11,882 nucleotides of DNA from Bryobacterales bacterium. Lineage in GTDB: Bacteria; Acidobacteriota; Terriglobia; Bryobacterales; Bryobacteraceae. This document shows, one piece after another, positions 7,961-11,882 of the stretch (position 1 is its first letter; the number at the start of each line of letters is the position of its first letter). The position numbers and the translations under genes were made by a program. The stretch lies in assembly GCA_003142355.1 (NCBI GenBank), contig PLMF01000136.1:3052-14933 (forward strand). Reading direction: 5' to 3'. A model generated the notes under the pieces. The model saw only the letters and a list, made by a program, of their open reading frames with translations. It ran no database searches and was not told the origin of the DNA.

Positions 7961-9085
7961 ATGAACGTCGGCTTTTACGGCCATGTCCGTCAATATCATA
8001 ACCTCAAATCGGAAATCGATCGAAACATCCACGCTGTTCTGGAATCGGGCCAGTATGTCATGGGGCCCATGTTGCAGCGGTTCGAGAAAGAGCTGGCCGA
8101 GTATCACGGAATGAAGTTCGCCGTCGGCGTCGCCAACGGAACGGACGCGCTGTGGCTTTCCTTCATGGCGCTTGGGATTGGCCCCGGCGATGAGTGCATC
8201 ACCACCACCAACACCTTCTTCGCCACCGCGGAGGCCATCTGGATCGCCGGCGCCACGGCCGTATTCGTGGACTCCGACCCGAAAACCAATTGCCTGGATC
8301 CTTCCCAGGTCGAAGCGGCCATAACGCCCCGGACCAAGGCCCTGGTCCCGGTTCATCTATACGGCCAGTGCGCCGATATGAAGGCCCTCCGCCAGATCGC
8401 CGGCCGGCACGGTCTTCTCGTCGTGGAAGACAATGCGCAGGGGATCGGCGCCCGCGCAGACGGGTTCGCCATCGGCCAATTGAGCGACACTGTCTGCACC
8501 AGCTTCATCATCCAGAAAAATTTGGGCTGTTTCGGCGACGGCGGCGCGGTCGTCACTAACAACGAGAATGTGGACCGCATAGTCCGCAAGCTGCGCAACC
8601 ACGGGTCCGGCAAAAGATCCTGCCACAGCCCGGGCTACAACAGCCGCCTGGACGACCTGCAAGCCGGAGTGCTCAGCGCCAAGTTGAAGCACCTCGACGA
8701 ATGGAACGCCCTGCGGCGGAAGTGGGCCGCGCAATACTCCGCGGGCCTGCGTGACGCCGCCAACATCCATCTTCCCTTCGCGGCGCCCGGTAACTACCAC
8801 GTCTATCATCTGTATGTCATCGAGACGAAGAAGCCGGAGCATCGCGACTCACTGCTCGGTTTCCTGACCGCCAATGGCATCGACGCCAAATGTCACTATC
8901 CCATCGCGATTCATCAGCAGGAAGGCTATCCTTGGGGCAAGCCGGCCCGCATCGCCGGCCCCATTCCCAACTCCGAGCGCAATGCCGCCTGCTGCATCTC
9001 GCTGCCCATGTTTCCCGAACTGACCGGCGAAGAGGTCGACTACGTCATCGAGAGAGTTCTGGAATGGGACCGGGCGGCAAGGTGA
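7961..9085 (+). CDS. DegT/DnrJ/EryC1/StrS-family PLP-dependent sugar aminotransferase
   Basis: A 374-residue cytoplasmic fold-type I aminotransferase, a normal length for the family. It would transfer an amino group, usually from glutamate, to a keto-sugar or keto-cyclitol. Visible motifs are V-A-N-G-T-D-A-L (57-64), which holds the PLP phosphate; V-H-L-Y-G-Q (131-136); and V-V-E-D-N-A-Q (154-160), with D157 pairing to the pyridine nitrogen. S-F-I-I-Q-K-N-L-G (181-189) carries the Schiff-base lysine K186, and F-G-D-G-G-A (191-196) follows. G-Y-N-S-R-L-D-D-L-Q (225-234) is the usual substrate/dimer segment. The ATG at 7961 has a good ribosome-binding site; an alternative ATG at 7916 overlaps the ROK stop. 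Only 3 bp separate it from the Gfo/Idh oxidoreductase, which probably supplies its keto substrate. The exact amino sugar cannot be named. Confidence 0.92.
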   Translation: MNVGFYGHVRQYHNLKSEIDRNIHAVLESGQYVMGPMLQRFEKELAEYHGMKFAVGVANGTDALWLSFMALGIGPGDECITTTNTFFATAEAIWIAGATAVFVDSDPKTNCLDPSQVEAAITPRTKALVPVHLYGQCADMKALRQIAGRHGLLVVEDNAQGIGARADGFAIGQLSDTVCTSFIIQKNLGCFGDGGAVVTNNENVDRIVRKLRNHGSGKRSCHSPGYNSRLDDLQAGVLSAKLKHLDEWNALRRKWAAQYSAGLRDAANIHLPFAAPGNYHVYHLYVIETKKPEHRDSLLGFLTANGIDAKCHYPIAIHQQEGYPWGKPARIAGPIPNSERNAACCISLPMFPELTGEEVDYVIERVLEWDRAAR

Positions 9086-9088
9086 AAC

Positions 9089-10159
9089 ATGCCCGATAAG
9101 TACAAAGTAGTCGTGGCCGGGATGGGCAAACGGGGGATGCACCACGCCGCCGCCTTCCAGGCCAACGGGCGTTTCCAAATCGCGGGTATTTGCGACACGG
9201 ATGAGAGCCGGCTGGACGCCGCGGCCGCCAAGCTGGGTGTAGCCACAAAAGGCACGGACGCCCGCGAGGTGGCGCTTCTCGCGAAGCCCGATATCTTTTG
9301 CTTCTGCACACCGCCGAACGTGCGCGCCGGGATGGTCCGCGTGGGAATCGAAAGCGGAGCCCGGCTCATCGCCATGGAAAAGCCAGTGGCGTTGACCAGC
9401 GCCGAAGGCTTCGCCATTCGGGACATGCTGGAATCGAGTGGAGTGAAGGCCGTGGTGAGCCACCAGCATCGCTACGGTGCGCACTACCGCAAGGTGCACG
9501 AGATCGTGGCCAGCGGCGCATTGGGGCGCGTCCACACGGTCTACGCGACCGCCACGGGGTGGATGATGCACATGCTTTCGCACCTCATCGACTACATGCG
9601 CTGGTACAACGGCGGGGCGGAGGCGGAGTGGGTGATGGCCAACGCCTCCGGCCGGTCGAAGCTGGCGGACCTGCATCCCTCGCCCGACTATATCGCCGGC
9701 TTCATTCACTTCGCCAACGGCGTGCATGGCATCGTCGAATGCGGCGCCGGCGCCCCCGACGTGCCGGAAGTCGACTATTGGTGGCGGAAATGCCGGATCG
9801 GCGCGCAAGGCCCCGACGGTTTCGCGGAGGTCCTCACCGGCGGCGGCTGGCGCGCCGTCACCAGACAAGGCGCCTCTTCCGGCGGCGGCTCGATGAACTA
9901 CGATCTCGACATGCCGCCCTACATTCAGGAGATGGCCGAGTGGCTCGATGACGAGAAGCGCATCCATTCCTGTAACTTCGAAAGCGCCTACAAAGGCTTC
10001 GAAATCATGATGGCCTTCTGCCGGTCGGCCGCCGAAAGAGGCCAGATCAAGCTGCCGCTTACCTCCAGCGCCGACGAACTCGAGATGCTGCGGCTCGCAT
10101 TGCCGCACCGCCCCGTGCTGCTTTCGATGGCGGCCAACGCCAAGGAATATCAATCCTAG
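9089..10159 (+). CDS. Gfo/Idh/MocA-family NAD(P)-dependent oxidoreductase
   Basis: A 356-residue oxidoreductase with an N-terminal Rossmann fold. The nucleotide-binding motif is G-M-G-K-R-G (11-16) and the acidic D36 in I-C-D-T-D ends strand 2, which favours NAD. The family signature E-K-P is at 97-99. The C-terminal substrate domain includes H-L-I-D-Y-M-R-W (165-172), where H165 and D168 correspond to the catalytic His/Asp region. Members oxidise or reduce sugars, sugar phosphates, nucleotide sugars or inositols at a ring hydroxyl. AAGGTG lies four bases before the ATG, and the gene starts 3 bp after the aminotransferase stop, so the two are co-translated. The pairing points to oxidation of a sugar hydroxyl to a ketone followed by amination. 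Whether the route is biosynthetic or catabolic is open. No signal peptide is seen, so the enzyme is cytoplasmic. Confidence 0.92.
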   Translation: MPDKYKVVVAGMGKRGMHHAAAFQANGRFQIAGICDTDESRLDAAAAKLGVATKGTDAREVALLAKPDIFCFCTPPNVRAGMVRVGIESGARLIAMEKPVALTSAEGFAIRDMLESSGVKAVVSHQHRYGAHYRKVHEIVASGALGRVHTVYATATGWMMHMLSHLIDYMRWYNGGAEAEWVMANASGRSKLADLHPSPDYIAGFIHFANGVHGIVECGAGAPDVPEVDYWWRKCRIGAQGPDGFAEVLTGGGWRAVTRQGASSGGGSMNYDLDMPPYIQEMAEWLDDEKRIHSCNFESAYKGFEIMMAFCRSAAERGQIKLPLTSSADELEMLRLALPHRPVLLSMAANAKEYQS

Positions 10160-10169
10160 CCAGTGTGGG

Positions 10170-10207
10170 GCAGAATGGAATTCTGCGCGGCGGTTGGTTA
10201 CCGCCGC
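10170..10207. terminator. Two tandem perfect hairpins between convergent genes
   Basis: GCAGAAT-gga-ATTCTGC (10170-10186) is a seven-base-pair stem with a three-base loop. It is followed at once by GCGGCGGT-tggtt-ACCGCCGC (10187-10207), an eight-base-pair GC-rich stem with a five-base loop. They fill most of the 53-bp gap between the convergent Gfo/Idh and YbaK genes. Neither strand has a T-run after the stems, so classical intrinsic termination is not shown. A bidirectional terminator or a 3'-end RNA stabiliser is the best guess. Confidence 0.5.
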
Positions 10208-10212
10208 TGGCT

Positions 10213-10713
10213 TCACCGCGTTCCCCCCGCGTCTCGCTGCCGTTTGCTTCGGCTGATGGCTCCCACGGTGCCGTGCACGGCCGCCAGGTAATCCGAGGGA
10301 TTCAGCACGATCTGTGTCCCCCGCGCGCCCGCCGACACGGAGACGGCATCGAACAGTTCCACGGTCTCGTCCACGAATACGGGATACTCCCGCTTGCAGG
10401 CCAGCGCGGTCACCCCGCCGCGGACATATCCCGTCAGCGGCTGCACTTCTTTGAGCGGCGCCAGTTCCATCTTCCGATCGCCGGTGAGCCGCGCGAGCGC
10501 TTTTTCATCCAACTCCATGTTCGCCGGCACTACTGCCAGGCAAACGCCGTTTCGGTCCCCGCGCGCCACGAGCGTTTTGAACACCTGCTCCGGAGGCAAT
10601 CCGATCTTGCGAGCCACCGTCTCCGCCTCCAAGGCCGCCGGATCGACTTCGTACTGGCGCAACTCGTACCGAACGCCGAGTGTATCCAGCAGCCGCACTG
10701 CGTTGGTCTTCAT
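10213..10713 (-). CDS. ybaK: YbaK/EbsC-type Cys-tRNA(Pro) deacylase
   Basis: A 166-residue protein matching the YbaK/EbsC trans-editing family. Such enzymes hydrolyse Cys-tRNA(Pro), the product of mischarging by prolyl-tRNA synthetase, in the cytoplasm. It begins M-K-T-N-A-V-R-L-L-D as the family does and continues with K-I-G-L-P-P-E-Q-V-F-K-T-L-V (36-49). K46 sits at the position of the lysine known to be essential in YbaK. Q-P-L-T-G-Y-V-R-G-G-V-T-A-L (91-104) and S-A-G-A-R-G-T-Q-I-V-L (127-137) follow. The reading frame is open for 19 more codons upstream, but the family start clearly corresponds to the ATG at 10713. No strong Shine-Dalgarno sequence is visible. It is convergent with the amino-sugar operon and divergent from the toxin-antitoxin operon, and appears to be a stand-alone housekeeping gene. 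Confidence 0.93.
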   Translation of the reverse strand: MKTNAVRLLDTLGVRYELRQYEVDPAALEAETVARKIGLPPEQVFKTLVARGDRNGVCLAVVPANMELDEKALARLTGDRKMELAPLKEVQPLTGYVRGGVTALACKREYPVFVDETVELFDAVSVSAGARGTQIVLNPSDYLAAVHGTVGAISRSKRQRDAGGTR

Positions 10714-10811
10714 GTTATTCAGCGTAGCGTACCAGGTCCGTCTGGCAGCCAGTTTCCGACTCGGCGGCATGTGGCCATCTGGACCGCCATGAGCGGTCGC
10801 AAGCGGTGGCC

Positions 10812-10840
10812 TTGATATGGTATAGTGAAATCACTATATT
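10812..10840 (+). promoter_or_regulatory. Near-consensus sigma-70-type promoter of the toxin-antitoxin operon
   Basis: TTGATA (10812-10817) and TATATT (10835-10840) are separated by exactly 17 bases, each one mismatch from the TTGACA/TATAAT consensus. The predicted transcription start is near 10847, only about five bases before the toxin ATG at 10852, which has no Shine-Dalgarno sequence. Translation of the first gene may therefore be nearly leaderless and weak relative to the antitoxin. Confidence 0.65.
10821..10838. promoter_or_regulatory. Palindromic operator inside the toxin-antitoxin promoter
   Basis: TATAGTGAAATCACTATA is a perfect inverted repeat with eight-base arms and a two-base centre. 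It occupies the spacer and most of the -10 element, so a bound dimer would block RNA polymerase. Antitoxins of the HigA/XRE type typically repress their own operon through such sites; that this antitoxin binds here is inference. Confidence 0.7.
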
Positions 10841-10851
10841 GGTCTTTGGCA

Positions 10852-11219
10852 ATGAGCGAAGGGCCGTCTTTGAAACCGTTGATCTGGGGCGGATCGAGCC
10901 GTGAAGATTTCCGCGAGTTCCCCGAACCCGTACAAGATCGCATGGGCTATGCCTTGTACGTAGCCCAGCGCGGTGGTAAACACCGCGACTCGAAGCCGCT
11001 GAGCGGCTTTGGCGGGGCAGGCGTACTGGAAGTGATCGAGGACTTTCGCGGCGACACATTTCGCGCGACATACACCGTGCGCCTCGCCGGGCGGTATACG
11101 TTCACCACGCCTTTCAGAAGAAATCGAAGACCGGGGCCGAGACCCCGCGCCGGGACATCGAACTGATTCAGCAGCGGCTGCGCGAAGCCGAACAGATTGC
11201 AAAGGAGAGGGAGCGATGA
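10852..11219 (+). pseudogene. HigB/Gp49-like (RelE superfamily) toxin, frameshifted
   Basis: This is the toxin gene of a type II toxin-antitoxin pair, broken by one missing base. From the ATG at 10852 the protein shows the Gp49-like/HigB pattern: W-G-G-S-S-R-E-D-F-R-E-F-P (12-24), G-Y-A-L-Y-V-A-Q-R-G (32-41), K-P-L-S-G-F-G-G-A-G-V-L-E (48-60), then E-D-F-R-G-D-T-F-R-A-T-Y-T-V-R (63-77). After G80 (bases 11089-11091, GGG) the frame yields unrelated residues and stops at 11166, giving 104 residues. The -1 frame from 11091 gives A-V-Y-V-H-H-A-F-Q-K-K-S-K-T-G, exactly the family's C-terminal part with its basic catalytic region. It runs to a TGA at 11217 that overlaps the antitoxin ATG. One extra G would restore a normal 122-residue toxin. 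An in-frame GTG at 10825 lies within the promoter and is rejected as a start. A real mutation, an assembly error and programmed slippage remain possible, in falling order of likelihood. Confidence 0.82.
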
Positions 11220-11536
11220 GCGGAAGAAGATATGAAACCGGAAGCGGCAATGTGTTCCAGGACATCGGCGTGCCGAATCCGGAAGAACATCTGGTCAAAG
11301 CGCAGCTTGTGTTCAGAATCGACGGGATCATCAAACAGCGGCAGTTGAAACAGATCGAGGTGGCCGATCTGTTAGGCATCCGCCAGCCCGACGTATCCAA
11401 GATGCTGCGCGGGGAATTCCGCCAGTTCTCCGTGGAGCGGCTTCTGCGTTTTCTGGTGGCGCTCGATCAGGACGTAGAGATTGTGGTGAAGCCCCATCGC
11501 GACAGAAGCAAGGCCCCGGCACTGCACGTCTCTTGA
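11216..11536 (+). CDS. HigA-like XRE-family antitoxin
   Basis: A 106-residue antitoxin with a helix-turn-helix of the HTH_37/XRE type: the K-Q-I-E-V-A-D-L-L-G-I-R-Q-P-D-V-S-K-M-L-R-G segment (45-66) is a clear helix-turn-helix, with F-S-V-E-R-L-L-R-F-L (71-80) following as the family expects. The N-terminal V-F-Q-D-I-G (13-18) and the position right after the toxin gene are typical. Its ATG overlaps the toxin stop in the restored frame, and GGAGAGGGAG just upstream provides a strong ribosome-binding site. It would neutralise the toxin and repress the operon through the palindrome upstream. Because the linked toxin is frameshifted, the antitoxin may now be an orphan, kept for regulation or to counter a related toxin elsewhere. 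Confidence 0.88.
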   Translation: MSGRRYETGSGNVFQDIGVPNPEEHLVKAQLVFRIDGIIKQRQLKQIEVADLLGIRQPDVSKMLRGEFRQFSVERLLRFLVALDQDVEIVVKPHRDRSKAPALHVS

Positions 11537-11667
11537 AACGCCCCGCAAGTCTCGTACGGGAAGCAGGGTTTTTCATTGCCCCCCGGCGAACGGCGGATCC
11601 CCGGGGCACAAGCACAAGTCAGGGAGACGGCCATGTGAACCGATCAACGGCCACGAGCGCTCCCCAC

Positions 11668-11882
11668 TCACTTCTTCACCCCCGCCCCGGCCCTCGGCAA
11701 ACTAATCAGATTAGCCAGTAACTGGTACGCGCCGTCGGTTCCCGCCGGCAGTTGACGCCACAGCCCGAGGCCCAGATAGATCCACCGGCCCTTGCCGTAC
11801 CGTCCTTCGACCAATGCCCCCAGCTTCTCTCCCGGATTGTCCTTGAATGAGTCCGTCATGGATACCAGGTCGGTGTACTTCC
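11668..11882 (-). CDS. C-terminal end of a protein resembling PIG-L-type deacetylases, partial
   Basis: The last 71 or so residues of a minus-strand protein; the frame is open to the right edge, so the start is outside the window. The visible part has Y-T-D-L-V-S-M-T-D (starting two codons from the edge), then G-A-L-V-E-G-R-Y-G-K-G-R-W-I-Y-L-G-L-G-L-W-R and Q-L-P-A-G-T-D-G-A-Y-Q-L-L-A-N-L-I-S-L. I recall this as the C-terminal glutamine-amidotransferase-like tail of large PIG-L/LmbE N-acetylglucosaminyl deacetylase-like proteins of Acidobacteriota. The catalytic part is not in the window, so the assignment rests on the tail alone. A bare amidotransferase-like or DUF4350-type protein is the main alternative. 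Confidence 0.55.
   Translation of the reverse strand, partial: KYTDLVSMTDSFKDNPGEKLGALVEGRYGKGRWIYLGLGLWRQLPAGTDGAYQLLANLISLPRAGAGVKK

Noticed and set aside
8849..10216. A 455-codon open frame on the minus strand opposite the aminotransferase end and the oxidoreductase.
   Set aside because: It is antisense to two genes with unmistakable family motifs, and its translation is rich in H, G, R and A with no domain, as expected of a GC-rich shadow frame.
10825..10851. GTG at 10825 as the toxin start.
   Set aside because: It lies between the -35 and -10 elements inside the operator, upstream of the predicted transcription start.
11577..11608. A GC-rich inverted repeat (TGCCCC with GGGGCA, or CCCCGG with CCGGGG) between the antitoxin and the right-edge gene, considered as a terminator.
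   Set aside because: There is no T-run after the stem on either strand, the loop is 14-20 bases, and alternative pairings compete; support is too weak to annotate.
11533..11721. A 62-codon plus-strand frame after the antitoxin.
   Set aside because: It overlaps the antitoxin stop and the opposite-strand C-terminal frame, and has no motif or ribosome-binding site.
1..11882. CRISPR array, tRNA or rRNA genes, integrase or transposase, and insertion-sequence ends.
   Set aside because: No regularly spaced repeats, tRNA-like cloverleaf, rRNA core sequence or transposase motif was recognised on either strand by eye.

Overview
The window is GC-rich chromosomal DNA that most likely comes from an Acidobacteriota bacterium of the Bryobacterales/Solibacter type. 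The main reason is a full-length ADOP-type permease (acidobacterial duplicated orphan permease) plus the broken start of a second one. The gene mix of split transketolase, secreted BNR/sialidase-like protein, Gfo/Idh oxidoreductase, DegT aminotransferase, ROK regulator and PIG-L-like C-terminus also fits that group. The taxonomic call is inference from gene content only.

Layout. Positions 1-1225 (minus strand) hold a two-subunit transketolase, with the N-terminal (ThDP/PP) subunit upstream of and overlapping the C-terminal (Pyr) subunit, which runs off the left edge. A compact intergenic region with a good minus-strand promoter separates it from a divergent pair on the plus strand: an MFS transporter (1319-2575) translationally coupled by an ATGA overlap to an exported BNR/Asp-box protein of the predicted neuraminidase type (2572-3603). 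Convergent to these lies the ADOP permease (3620-6097, minus). Head-to-head with it, at 6158-6355, is a short relic of another ADOP N-terminus, followed by a small MORN/YwqK-like reading frame (6373-6561).

Positions 6696-10159 are a tight plus-strand operon: a ROK-family regulator with an N-terminal winged helix, a DegT/DnrJ/EryC1/StrS PLP aminotransferase, and a Gfo/Idh/MocA NAD(P)-dependent oxidoreductase. An oxidoreductase that makes a keto-sugar or keto-cyclitol followed by a PLP aminotransferase is the usual chemistry for making (or, in reverse, degrading) amino sugars. The ROK protein probably senses a sugar of this route. The split transketolase nearby recalls the gene set for kanosamine/aminoshikimate-type pathways, but it is not contiguous with this operon, so a shared pathway is only a hypothesis.

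Two perfect hairpins in tandem separate this operon from a convergent YbaK/EbsC Cys-tRNA(Pro) deacylase gene (10213-10713, minus). A type II toxin-antitoxin operon of HigB/HigA (Gp49-like/XRE) type follows at 10852-11536. It has a near-consensus promoter with a perfect 18-bp palindrome between and over its elements. Its toxin gene carries a one-base deletion that breaks the reading frame after residue 80, while the antitoxin is intact. The right edge holds the C-terminal end of a minus-strand protein that resembles the tail of PIG-L-type deacetylases.

No rRNA, tRNA, CRISPR array, integrase, transposase or clear insertion sequence was seen. The strongest unusual signals are the frameshifted toxin with its intact autoregulatory promoter, the ROK protein with no zinc motif, and the ADOP relic beside a full-length ADOP gene.
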